Positions 26,604 through 34,856 of a DNA stretch of 45,025 nucleotides are shown in pieces. The DNA is taken from NCBI GenBank assembly GCA_964598845.1, contig CAZRDM010000017.1, positions 1-45,025 on the forward strand, in the 5' to 3' direction. Source of the stretch: FEN-987 sp964598845. Lineage in GTDB: Archaea; Thermoproteota; Bathyarchaeia; 40CM-2-53-6. A model generated the notes under the pieces. That model saw only the letters and a list, made by a program, of their open reading frames with translations, was not told the origin of the DNA and made no database searches. The position numbers and the translations under genes are program-made. Numbering within the stretch: position 1 is the stretch's first letter; each line of letters starts with the position of its first letter.

Positions 26604-26868
26604 GAAGGCTCTGTTCCCATCTCGCTGGATGGGTTCATGGACGGCCAAGGAGGTTACTGTCACTCATTAGCTGACCAAGTCTAGTGCACGTGCCCTAGGG
26701 TAACCGCTGAGGTTGCTCTTGCTAGGGGGTAACGTACGATAATGTGAGTGCTCGGAATGACTGGGCTCACCGCGTCCTTCGTGAGATGTGAGGATCCGCG
26801 AAACCTTGTAACTTATACACAGCCTGAGCTTTTCCTATTCATGCGTATGCTCAGAGGGCGGCCGATCA

Positions 26869-29139
26869 ATGCCCATAGACCTCAGTTCGAATCCACTTCT
26901 GCGGTCGGATTCGATTGAGCGGCGCTTCTATCAAGAAACGATAGCTCAGATTGCTCTGCGCAGAAACACGCTCGTTTGCCTTCCAACGGGCCTCGGTAAG
27001 TCGGTTGTGGCGGTTTATGTTGCAGCTGAACGCCTGCGACAATTACCCAACAAGAGCATCGGCATGCTAGCCCCGACGAAGCCGCTTGTAGTCCAGCATT
27101 ACCAAACATTTCAGAAGTTTCTAAACCTAGATCCTAACTCAATAGTATGGCTTACTGGGGAAATTCAGCCGGAGCGACGCGTCGAACTGTGGAATAAGCG
27201 TGTGATTTTCTCGACTCCACAAGTGTTCATGAACGATCTCCTGACCGGCAAAGTTCCGCTGGGCAACTTTTCGCTGATGATTTTTGATGAAGCACATAGA
27301 GCGGTCGGAGACTATCCGTACGGATTCATTGCGGATCGATATTCATCGTTGGATGATGGCTTGATACTTGCGTTGACTGCCTCTCCTGGATCTAGCGAGG
27401 CAGATGTGCGCGAGGTCTGCAAGAACCTGCATCTCGAATGGGTTGAAGCACGAACGATCCAGAGCAATGATGTAAGACCGTATGTTGGTGGAATCGAAGT
27501 AAAGTGGGTGACCGTCAATCTTCCCGAGATATTCCATGATGTGAAAAGGGAGTTGGAGAGTTTTCTGCGAGAGAAACTTCGAGTAATCCGAGATCATGGC
27601 TACCTAGAGAGTGCAGCAATTGACAGGATCAGGTTACGAGACGTACTTGCCTCCAGACATAGAATACTGGAGGATGCCGCACGGGGCAAACGAGATGTCA
27701 AACCCCTCCTTGCGTACGTCTACGCGTCAATTCATGCGATACGCGCGACTGAATTTCTCGAGACTCAAGGCTTCCCAGCTTTGAAGGCGCATTTCGACAC
27801 GCTCCGAGAGAGGGGAACCAAGCGCATCTCCCCAGGCCTAAAGATGATTCTCGATGACTCAAGAATAGCAAAGGTCACCTCTATAGTGAATGGAGTTGTC
27901 GCCAAGGAGGCGGATCATCCAAAAGTCACCGAGTTAATCAAGTCGGTACGGACCTCCCTCACGAAAGGCGCACGTCGCATAATGGTCTTTACGAACTTCC
28001 GAGCCACGGCTGCAAGACTCGTTGAAATACTCAATAAAGTCGAGGGAGTCTCTGCGGTTAGACTTGTCGGACAGGCTTCGCGTGAAAAGGATAGCGGCCT
28101 GACACAGAAGAAGCAAACGATGATATTGGATGACTTCAAATCGGGAACCTTTAACGTGCTCGTGGCAACACAAATCGGAGAAGAGGGACTCGATATCGTC
28201 GAGTGTGACGAAGTCATCTTCTACGACACGGTTCCGAGCGCTGTGCGTTACATTCAACGTAGAGGAAGGACCGGCAGAAAAGGTCCAGGGCAGGCGATTA
28301 TCCTGGTTGCAAAAGGCACACGTGACGAAGCCTACTATTGGATATCGCAGCGAAGAGAACGCGAGATGGTCTCGGCGATCCGCCAGTTCATGAGATCCCA
28401 GAAACAGCAGGAACCAGACCAACTTAAGATTGAGAAATTCATCACACCAAAGATGAAGGAAGAGAAAATGGTAGATCAAATAGTCGTGATAGCTGACTCG
28501 AGAGAGCTTGGGGCATTGGTAACCCGAGAGCTCGCCAAACTTGGAGCACTAGTAAAGTCTGAAACCTTGGATGTGGGTGACTTCGTGCTCTCAGAGCGAG
28601 TGGCTATTGAGCGAAAAGATGTAGATGATTTTGCCTCGTCGATAATCGACGGGCGCCTCTTTGAGCAGGCCTCCAAACTGAAAGAGTCATACATGAAACC
28701 CATCATCATTGTGGAGGGTGAGAGCCTGACGGGTTCGGGACGCGTGCGACCTGAAGCCATGATGGGCGCTTATGCTAGCATTCTGCTTGATTACGGAATT
28801 CCGATCGTCTGGACTCAGAAACCTTCAGAAACAGCGCAGCTAATGTTCGCCGTAGCCCGACGCGAGCAGCTTCAGGAAAGACGCCTGCCACGCGTTATGC
28901 CCCTCTCGAAGCCAACAACAGTCGAGGACCAACAGGAATTCATTGTTTCAAGTCTACCGAACATCGACAACGCGCGTGCAAAGAAACTTCTGAGTGCGTT
29001 TCAGACTGTTGAGCAAGTGTTCACAGCCCCGAAGGAAGAGTTAATGTCGGTATCAGGGATTGGAGACAAAATCTCTGGAGAAATAAGACGCATTCTAACG
29101 TCGAAGTACAAGGCGCGTTCTGAATTTCAGGAGAACTGA
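26869..29139 (+). CDS. hef: Hef: helicase fused to XPF/Mus81-family nuclease
   Basis: Acts on stalled forks and branched DNA; the archaeal relative of FANCM and XPF. The 756 residues show an N-terminal SF2 helicase (Walker A PTGLGKS at 39-45, DEAH at 140-143, motif VI QRRGRTGR near 465), a central insert, then the XPF nuclease (about 540-670, GDFVLSERVAIERKDVDDFASSI with the catalytic ERK triad intact) and a C-terminal tandem helix-hairpin-helix (FIVSSLPNIDNARAKKLLSAF, VSGIGDKISGEIR). Length is as expected for Hef. Start ATG 26869, with a TATA-like CTTATACACA near 26810. Stand-alone gene. Confidence 0.95.
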   Translation: MPIDLSSNPLLRSDSIERRFYQETIAQIALRRNTLVCLPTGLGKSVVAVYVAAERLRQLPNKSIGMLAPTKPLVVQHYQTFQKFLNLDPNSIVWLTGEIQPERRVELWNKRVIFSTPQVFMNDLLTGKVPLGNFSLMIFDEAHRAVGDYPYGFIADRYSSLDDGLILALTASPGSSEADVREVCKNLHLEWVEARTIQSNDVRPYVGGIEVKWVTVNLPEIFHDVKRELESFLREKLRVIRDHGYLESAAIDRIRLRDVLASRHRILEDAARGKRDVKPLLAYVYASIHAIRATEFLETQGFPALKAHFDTLRERGTKRISPGLKMILDDSRIAKVTSIVNGVVAKEADHPKVTELIKSVRTSLTKGARRIMVFTNFRATAARLVEILNKVEGVSAVRLVGQASREKDSGLTQKKQTMILDDFKSGTFNVLVATQIGEEGLDIVECDEVIFYDTVPSAVRYIQRRGRTGRKGPGQAIILVAKGTRDEAYYWISQRREREMVSAIRQFMRSQKQQEPDQLKIEKFITPKMKEEKMVDQIVVIADSRELGALVTRELAKLGALVKSETLDVGDFVLSERVAIERKDVDDFASSIIDGRLFEQASKLKESYMKPIIIVEGESLTGSGRVRPEAMMGAYASILLDYGIPIVWTQKPSETAQLMFAVARREQLQERRLPRVMPLSKPTTVEDQQEFIVSSLPNIDNARAKKLLSAFQTVEQVFTAPKEELMSVSGIGDKISGEIRRILTSKYKARSEFQEN

Positions 29140-29235
29140 CCTACACATACTATTCCACCTGTACTTCTCGTGGACTCGAGTCCCGTAGCACAATTACTAG
29201 GACTTTCCGTTAATACGCTAAACGAATGTTGTGAA

Positions 29236-30090
29236 CTAGCCCGAATGAGTTACTCCGGGAGAAATGTTTCGATAAGCGAGTAGGAGATATCCGCCTATTG
29301 CTATCCAGTATCCTAGGTAGAGAGTCACCCTGATCCATTCTGGACTCAGGGTATAACCGAAGAGCGCCGACAATATTGAGCCGAGTAGTCCATCCTCACC
29401 GAATAGGCTGTTAGGAGCCACGTTGATCGTGAAAGCCTGCTCCCCGAGGATTCCCATGTTAAGGCCAAGAGTCTCAGCTGTTTCCGCCAATTCATGGGAC
29501 GCGAAACCGACTAGGCCAGCCGCGAAGACCACGAGGACGATACTTGTGTATTTGAAGAAGCCGTGAAGATCCAACCTGTAGGAGCTTCTCATCATCACGA
29601 CTGCCACGAAGATCACGACCATGACTCCAAGAGCAATCCCTAGGGTTGTTCCGGTGGGATCTACGAAGAAGATCGCAGTTAGGAACAGCACAGTCTCAAT
29701 TCCTTCACGGAAGACGGCTATGAACGCTATTGCGGCGACTCCGAGAACCTGTCCGCTAGTCAGAGCTAGACTGAGTTCCTGCTCAAGTTGTCCCTTGAAT
29801 TTCCTCGCATTTCTCGTCATCCAGAAGATCATGTAGGTTAGGAACGCAGCAGCTGCGAGCGCCGTCACTCCTTCGAAGAGACTTTCGTAGGCTCCAACCA
29901 ATCCTCCATAAATTGCCTGAAGGAGGAGAGCAATACCAAGACTTGCTACAACCGCGCTGACTGTTCCGAGATAGAGGTACTGGTTGGCTTCGGGGTGCCC
30001 CACCTTCTTCAGGTATGCGGCAACGATGCCTACGATGAGAGCTGCCTCAAGCGCTTCCCGAAAGGTTACAACAAAGCTTGCTAGGGGCAT
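29236..30090 (-). CDS. efeU: FTR1-family high-affinity iron permease
   Basis: A polytopic membrane protein of about 284 residues that imports ferric/ferrous iron. Both family RExxE motifs are present in helices: FREALEAALIVG at the N-terminus and FREGIETVLFL in the fourth helix. Seven helices are visible. ATG 30090 is preferred (MPLASFVVTFREALE); a GTG at 30099 would add three residues. EfeO/EfeB partners are not adjacent. Its promoter carries a perfect palindrome over the expected transcription start (30114-30129), suggesting repression in iron-replete cells. The symbol efeU is by family. Confidence 0.9.
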   Translation of the reverse strand: MPLASFVVTFREALEAALIVGIVAAYLKKVGHPEANQYLYLGTVSAVVASLGIALLLQAIYGGLVGAYESLFEGVTALAAAAFLTYMIFWMTRNARKFKGQLEQELSLALTSGQVLGVAAIAFIAVFREGIETVLFLTAIFFVDPTGTTLGIALGVMVVIFVAVVMMRSSYRLDLHGFFKYTSIVLVVFAAGLVGFASHELAETAETLGLNMGILGEQAFTINVAPNSLFGEDGLLGSILSALFGYTLSPEWIRVTLYLGYWIAIGGYLLLAYRNISPGVTHSG

Positions 30091-30113
30091 CCATTGCACA
30101 TATCCGTGCTTTG

Positions 30114-30129
30114 ATTAGGCTTGCCTAAT
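30114..30129. promoter_or_regulatory. DtxR/IdeR-like palindromic operator at the FTR1 promoter
   Basis: ATTAGGC-TT-GCCTAAT: two perfect 7-base arms around a 2-base centre, similar to known iron-box operators of the DtxR/IdeR/TroR families. It lies 24-39 bases upstream of ATG 30090, and 26 bases from the TATA box falls inside it, so a bound repressor would block transcription initiation. A near copy lies before ferritin (3464-3477). Confidence 0.6.
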
Positions 30130-30148
30130 TCGCGCCATTCCGTATGTC

Positions 30149-30157
30149 ATATTTAAC
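30149..30157 (-). promoter_or_regulatory. TATA box of the FTR1 gene
   Basis: On the minus strand GTTAAATAT, with expected transcription start near 30126, within the iron-box palindrome. Confidence 0.5.
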
Positions 30158-30308
30158 CATTCACTCCCACAACCAGCATCAAAAATCTTTGCGACAACTC
30201 CAAGTTCCAACTACGATACCTCTCATCGAATATGACGATTTCCCCGAACAAGTTCGCCCACATCAATATCAGCAGAATTGAAGAACCTCGACGGCATTCT
30301 GCTGGACC

Positions 30309-31298
30309 ATGAGCTCAGCTCTTCAGATCCTCGACGAATACAAGGGCCAAGTCGAAGCCGAACTTGAACGGCATTTGCCGCGGAGCGGTGAGCCGCAGGA
30401 ATTCTTCGCATCTGTCTGGGAATTGCTTGACCGGGGCGGTAAGCGCTTCAGGCCCACATTCACATTTCTTGCATGCGAATGCGTAGGCGGCAGAAGAGAA
30501 GACGCTCTAGCGGCTGCAGCGTCTGTTGAATTGCTGCATAACATGACCCTAGTTCATGATGATATCGAAGATGATAGCGAACTCCGACGAGGAAAGCCCT
30601 GCATCCATAGGATCTACGGAGTACCAGCGGCCATCAACGCTGGCGACGCTATGCTCATCAAGGTCTTCGAGATCGCCAACTCCAGCAAACTCCCGCCTGA
30701 CCGTAGCCGTGACTTGGTCTCTTTGATTGCAAGACGCTCCTACGAAATAACTCGGGGTCAAGCACTGGAGTTCAGCATGCGGAAGCGGAAGGAATTCGTC
30801 GAGGAAGAGGTAATTCAGCTCCTGAGATACAAGACCGGCGCTTTAACCCGTTTATCAACCGAAGCCGGTGCAATCGCGGGAGGCGCTTCGAAGGCTCAAC
30901 TCCAAGCCTTGGGCGATTTTGGGGAAACTGTCGGCATAGCTTTCCAGATAGTCGATGATATCCTGAACGTAAGAGGAGACGTGAAGGAATATGGGAAGGA
31001 AATCGGTGGCGACATACGGGAAGGAAAGAAGACAGTGATAGCGGCGCATTTACTGAAAGCCGCAACTCCTTCAGACAGAAGAGCGTTCTCAAGCTTGCTG
31101 GGTAGAAGAAGCATCACGAACAACCAAATTCGGAGGGCCATCAGGCTGTATGAAGAGTATGGCTCCATCAAATACGCAGAGACGAAGGCAGATGCGTACT
31201 TGCAGGATGCTTTGATCGATCTTCAAGGGCTTCCTTGTTCCGATGCCAGAAATAGATTGGTTGAAGTCGCCAGATTCCTAGTCTCTAGAAGCTTTTGA
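30309..31298 (+). CDS. Polyprenyl (geranylgeranyl) diphosphate synthase
   Basis: Condenses isopentenyl diphosphate with allylic diphosphates to give the C20 (or longer) chain of archaeal lipids. The 329-residue all-helical protein has the first Asp-rich motif LVHDDIEDDS (D84, D85, D88) followed by RRGKP, and the second, FQIVDDILNVRGD, near 216; GGKRFRPT lies at 43-50. The residue five before the first DDxxD is Met, not aromatic, arguing against a C15 stop and for C20 or longer. ATG 30309. It is divergent from FTR1. It supplies the pathway that Tes at 1.3 kb finishes. Confidence 0.9.
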   Translation: MSSALQILDEYKGQVEAELERHLPRSGEPQEFFASVWELLDRGGKRFRPTFTFLACECVGGRREDALAAAASVELLHNMTLVHDDIEDDSELRRGKPCIHRIYGVPAAINAGDAMLIKVFEIANSSKLPPDRSRDLVSLIARRSYEITRGQALEFSMRKRKEFVEEEVIQLLRYKTGALTRLSTEAGAIAGGASKAQLQALGDFGETVGIAFQIVDDILNVRGDVKEYGKEIGGDIREGKKTVIAAHLLKAATPSDRRAFSSLLGRRSITNNQIRRAIRLYEEYGSIKYAETKADAYLQDALIDLQGLPCSDARNRLVEVARFLVSRSF

Positions 31299-31345
31299 GT
31301 CTCAGAGGACTGCGCTTCTTCAGAGCCAAGAGCTTAGAGTAAGAC

Positions 31346-31729
31346 CTACTTTCGCGGACCCTGAAGTTCTATCCAGATTCCGTCTGGGTCCATTATGAAA
31401 GCGAGGCGGCCGCCACCTTCGTTGAATGGCTCCAATGCTACCTCGACTCCTTGAGTTCTCAATTCGGTTAAGGCTTCATCGACATCTTGTACCTCGAAGG
31501 CCAGATGATCTACCTCGTCACCATTCCTATACTCCTCACGGTCATGGTACCAGTTCAACTCGAGCATCTGATCCCCATCTGGGCTCTTCAGCTCCGCGAT
31601 CTCACCGTTCGTTTCCTCGATCTTGTACCTTCCGAGGAGCTTCATTCCGAGAGTCTCAGTGTAGAATTTGATGGAACGTTCGAGATCTCGGACTCCAATA
31701 CCGGTGTATGTGAATTTTGCTTTGACCAA
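31346..31729 (-). CDS. VOC/glyoxalase-I-like protein with altered first metal ligand
   Basis: 127 residues with the two beta-alpha-beta-beta-beta modules of the vicinal oxygen chelate fold; it looks most like lactoylglutathione lyase (SIKFYTETLGMKLLGRYK). Aligning by eye, three metal ligands are retained (E57 in MLELNW, H75 in VDHLAF, E121 in IWIELQ), but the first His (usually L-H-T) is Tyr8 (TYTGIGV). Metal use or substrate may therefore differ from glyoxalase I. The start is TTG 31729, forced by the position of strand 1. Convergent with the prenyl synthase. Confidence 0.85.
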   Translation of the reverse strand: MVKAKFTYTGIGVRDLERSIKFYTETLGMKLLGRYKIEETNGEIAELKSPDGDQMLELNWYHDREEYRNGDEVDHLAFEVQDVDEALTELRTQGVEVALEPFNEGGGRLAFIMDPDGIWIELQGPRK

Positions 31730-31770
31730 ATCCGTTCATGGGTAATCCGCCTGTATTGACTATTTAGAAT

Positions 31771-32469
31771 TTGGACCGTCCTAGCACGTCTGTGCCAAGG
31801 GCAAGTCCTTCAGCTTTAAGGCGTCGAGTGCATAGCAACTATTGGACGCAAAGAGAATTGCCCAAGAAGCGCGGCGCGCTCGTTGCCATCGAAGGAATAG
31901 ACCAGTCAGGCAAGAGGACACAGGCTCGGCTCCTCGCATCTAGACTGCGTTCAATCGGCTATTCATGCAAGGTTCTCAATTTCCCTGATTACACAACGCC
32001 TTTGGGGCGTCAATTGAGAAGCTACTTAGCCGGCCGAGTTCGATTCGATTTTCATGCGGTTCACCTGCTCTACGCAGCCAATAAATGGGAGAGAACTTCG
32101 GAAATCATTCATGATATCCACCGAGGGCGGAACGTGATAGTCAATCGTTATAGCCCTTCAAACATGGCTTACGGACTCGCCCACGGTCTTCCGCTAGACT
32201 GGCTCGTTATGACAGAGCAGTTCCTGCCGAAGGCGGATGTGGTTTTAGTCCTCGATGTTTCGCCGAGAACCTCTTTCTCAAGAAAGAAGCGTCTCCGTGA
32301 TGTTCACGAAGGAAACATTGGATATCTCTCGAAAGTGAGACGTGCCTACCTACGCCTAGCTAGGCTCAACCGTTGGAAAGTGATAGACGGTGAGCGACAC
32401 GCTCACATCGTCCACTTAGAGTTGTGGAGACACGTTTCTCGTATCTTTCGAGGGAGACTGAAACAGTAG
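31771..32469 (+). CDS. tmk: Thymidylate kinase-like protein
   Basis: Phosphorylates dTMP to dTDP. The pattern RGALVAIEGIDQSGKRTQARLLASRL matches TMPK P-loops, but Lys48 is followed by Arg rather than Ser/Thr. FPDYTTPLGRQLRSYL and NRYSPSNMAYGLAHGLPL (normally DRY) and VLVLDVSPRTSFSRKK complete the fold. The TTG at 31771 gives 34 residues before the core; a GTG at 31792 or 31828 would give a more standard length, so the N-terminus is uncertain. Stop 32469 is 43 bases before the DUF4129-like gene, so it may head that operon. The two substitutions leave some doubt about activity. Confidence 0.8.
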   Translation: MDRPSTSVPRASPSALRRRVHSNYWTQRELPKKRGALVAIEGIDQSGKRTQARLLASRLRSIGYSCKVLNFPDYTTPLGRQLRSYLAGRVRFDFHAVHLLYAANKWERTSEIIHDIHRGRNVIVNRYSPSNMAYGLAHGLPLDWLVMTEQFLPKADVVLVLDVSPRTSFSRKKRLRDVHEGNIGYLSKVRRAYLRLARLNRWKVIDGERHAHIVHLELWRHVSRIFRGRLKQ

Positions 32470-32512
32470 GCGTCTCGTGATTGCATAGATCAAGAGTGGA
32501 GTATTACGGGCG

Positions 32513-33403
32513 TTGAATCAGGGGCGAGTTGTGGCTCTCATTGGTCTCTTAGCTATCATCTTGGTCCTTACAGGTTCGGTTGCCGGGACGACGCCAAAGT
32601 CTCCTGTCTTGGGAGTCCTGAGTCCGGTCCTCATAATGGTATTCCTTACTTGGTATCTCATCGTCTTGGTCACGAACAGGAACGAGATCATAGCGGCTCT
32701 AGCGGCAATTCTCCTGGCACAGGGCAGAGAGAAACCGTCTAGAGCTAGTTTCTTGCTCACAATTGCTGTTTACTCAATTCTTCTCATCGTTAGCATCTTG
32801 TTTCTGTCGTCTGGACTTGCCCAGCGAATACTTAGGAGCTTGAGAGAGGCGTTCATTACAAGCATTACTGGAACTGTACCTACTTCGCCCCCGCCTGAGC
32901 TAAATCCAATTTCGAGGGCTTTCCAGTCGATTCCAATGGTCTATTTCGGCATACTGCTCTTCGCGGCGATCTTCGCGGTCTCATCCTTCATCATCTTGAG
33001 CGGGCTGTACCTTGCGATACGAAACAGAAATGCAATGATTGAGGAACTGGAGGAACAACTTGAATTGAAGCAGGAAGCCGCTGAAGTCGTACAAGAAGCC
33101 ATCGTCAATCTGAAAGGAACAAGGAAGTATCACGAAATCATTCTGCAATGTTACGAGAGGATGTGCAGGATTCTCTCCGATACTGGTCTGGCGATCGGCA
33201 GTAGCGAGACAGCAAGGGAGTTTGCCGAAAGCATCTCGGCGAAACTACGAATAGGAAGCGAAGCGGTGCGAGGTTTGACTTTTCTCTTTGAGGAGGCTAG
33301 GTACAGCGACCACCAGATCAACGAGGAGAAGCGAATTATGGCTGTGACCCACCTAGAATCCTTGCAGCGTGCTCTTTCCGCAAACGTTGGCCAGAAATCA
33401 TGA
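32513..33403 (+). CDS. Membrane protein with DUF4129-like C-terminus
   Basis: 296 residues. Four helices (about 7-25, 37-53, 80-100, 143-167) are followed by a coiled-coil linker (IEELEEQLELKQEAAEVVQEA) and a cytoplasmic domain with YHEIILQCYERMCRILSDTGL ... SSETAREFAESI ... LTFLFEEARYSDHQI. This is the DUF4129 pattern found beside MoxR/DUF58 and transglutaminase-like genes. The start is TTG 32513. It overlaps the next gene as ATGA. No enzyme activity is expected; it is probably a structural part of the membrane complex. Confidence 0.75.
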   Translation: MNQGRVVALIGLLAIILVLTGSVAGTTPKSPVLGVLSPVLIMVFLTWYLIVLVTNRNEIIAALAAILLAQGREKPSRASFLLTIAVYSILLIVSILFLSSGLAQRILRSLREAFITSITGTVPTSPPPELNPISRAFQSIPMVYFGILLFAAIFAVSSFIILSGLYLAIRNRNAMIEELEEQLELKQEAAEVVQEAIVNLKGTRKYHEIILQCYERMCRILSDTGLAIGSSETAREFAESISAKLRIGSEAVRGLTFLFEEARYSDHQINEEKRIMAVTHLESLQRALSANVGQKS

Positions 33404-33909
33404 ATAAACACACCTCGCAAATACTTCGATTAGGAGTAGTATTCACGGCTCTAGTCGCTTTCATAGATGTCTTCCTTACACAGCTTCCAATCCTAGATTG
33501 GCTCGCTCTAAGTATCGTTTTCCTACTTCTCGCTACCGTGACTTTAGACTCAGTGATGCCTCTGGTGCCCAAGCAGATGCATCATGCCCAATCAGTATCT
33601 GAGAGGCGTGACGAGCTGGACAACTTTGAGGAGATCATCAAGAGAGCGGTGAGTAAGAATGATCACGAAGCTATCGAGATGCTGGTTGGGAAATTGCGAC
33701 TCATCGTAGCTGGCGCAATTGCCACAGAATCAAACCTCTCAACAAGAGAAATACTGGAACAAGCCGAGAATGGTTCTGACTCTATCCGGTCGATAGTAAG
33801 AGACGAGCAGATGTTGAAACTCCTAGCGGGAAACCCATCGGTTCTTGGGACGGGTACTCATCGGGAAATTGAACGATTTCTTACAAAGGTCGAGGCATGG
33901 TCAAGTTGA
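33400..33909 (+). CDS. Small membrane protein of the MoxR/DUF58 cluster
   Basis: 169 residues. Two helices near the N-terminus (about 11-28 and 33-50) and a cytoplasmic helical domain with FEEIIKRAVSKNDHEAIEMLVGKLRLIVAGAIA. ATG 33400 overlaps the upstream TGA as ATGA, and its own end overlaps the MoxR gene by 13 bases, so the three are translationally linked. I do not recognise the family; position suggests an accessory subunit. Confidence 0.7.
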   Translation: MNKHTSQILRLGVVFTALVAFIDVFLTQLPILDWLALSIVFLLLATVTLDSVMPLVPKQMHHAQSVSERRDELDNFEEIIKRAVSKNDHEAIEMLVGKLRLIVAGAIATESNLSTREILEQAENGSDSIRSIVRDEQMLKLLAGNPSVLGTGTHREIERFLTKVEAWSS

Positions 33910-34856
33910 AGTTCCAAGAGGTATCCGAAGCTTGCGGAAGAATTCGCAACGAGCTCTCCAAGGTAATCGTAGGGAAGGATATAGTTCTCCGAAAGATACT
34001 GTTGGGTCTTCTCACGAATTCACACGTGCTTATCGAGGATTTTCCAGGTCTCGCGAAGACTTTGATGGCGAAGACTCTGGCAGCTACGACCCGCTGCACA
34101 TTTTCTCGCGTGCAGTTTACCCCAGATCTCCTCCCTGCAGATATCACGGGAACCTACATTTACAATCAGAAAACTGGTGATTTTGAGCTGAGAAGCGGCC
34201 CTATCTTCACTAACATCCTCTTGGCTGATGAGATAAACCGGAGTCCGCCAAAGACCCAGGCGGCACTACTAGAGGCAATGCAGGAGCGTCAGACGACCTT
34301 GGACGGGAGAACCCACCGAATCGAGAATCCGTTCATGGTCTTAGCAACGCAAAACCCAATCGAATTCGAAGGCGTTTATCAGTTGCCCGAAGCTCAGCTA
34401 GATCGCTTCATCATGAAGCTCCGAGTAGGATATCCAGAAAGAGAAGACGAATTCCAGATTCTCAAGAACCGTTTGGCTAGGAAGCAGGATGATTTTAGAG
34501 TTGAACCGGTCGCTAGCCCGAACGATATCATAGAGATGCAGAGGGCTACTGAAGATGTTCATGTCGATGAAGACTTGATGTACTATCTGATCGACATCGT
34601 TCGAGAAACTAGGCTTCACGGGCAGGTGGAGGTAGGGGCTAGCCCGAGAGGGTCCTTGGCTCTGCTTAAGCTGGCGCGTGCAAACGCCGTTTTCGAAGGC
34701 CGCGACTATGTAATCCCAGACGACATCAAACTGATTGCTGTTGAAGCGCTGAGTCACAGGATAATTCCAAAGGCAGAATCTTGGGTCCGTGGCTTCGATT
34801 CTAGGGTCATCATAGAGGAAGTGATGCGTAAGGTTCCTGTTCCTAGGGTAGAGTAA
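33897..34856 (+). CDS. MoxR-family AAA+ ATPase
   Basis: 319 residues. MoxR proteins are chaperone-like ATPases that work with neighbouring vWA/DUF58 proteins. The P-loop is VLIEDFPGLAKTLMAKTLA (MoxR-type AKT instead of GKT, with Asp where many have Gly); Walker B and sensor region ILLADEINRSPPKTQAALLEAMQERQTT; sensor ATQNPIEFEGVYQLPEAQLDRF; and a C-terminal lid with VGASPRGSLALLKLARANA. ATG 33897. Its TAA is overlapped by the next ATG (TAATG). Confidence 0.95.
   Translation: MVKLKFQEVSEACGRIRNELSKVIVGKDIVLRKILLGLLTNSHVLIEDFPGLAKTLMAKTLAATTRCTFSRVQFTPDLLPADITGTYIYNQKTGDFELRSGPIFTNILLADEINRSPPKTQAALLEAMQERQTTLDGRTHRIENPFMVLATQNPIEFEGVYQLPEAQLDRFIMKLRVGYPEREDEFQILKNRLARKQDDFRVEPVASPNDIIEMQRATEDVHVDEDLMYYLIDIVRETRLHGQVEVGASPRGSLALLKLARANAVFEGRDYVIPDDIKLIAVEALSHRIIPKAESWVRGFDSRVIIEEVMRKVPVPRVE

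Noticed and set aside
26604..26868. Intergenic region before Hef, checked for RNA genes because of the repeated CTAGGG-GTAAC pieces
   Set aside because: The pieces are short and imperfect, and no stable fold or known RNA pattern was found by eye.
26880..26900. T-loop-like GTTCGAATCC at the start of Hef
   Set aside because: It encodes the Hef N-terminus and has no matching D or anticodon arm.
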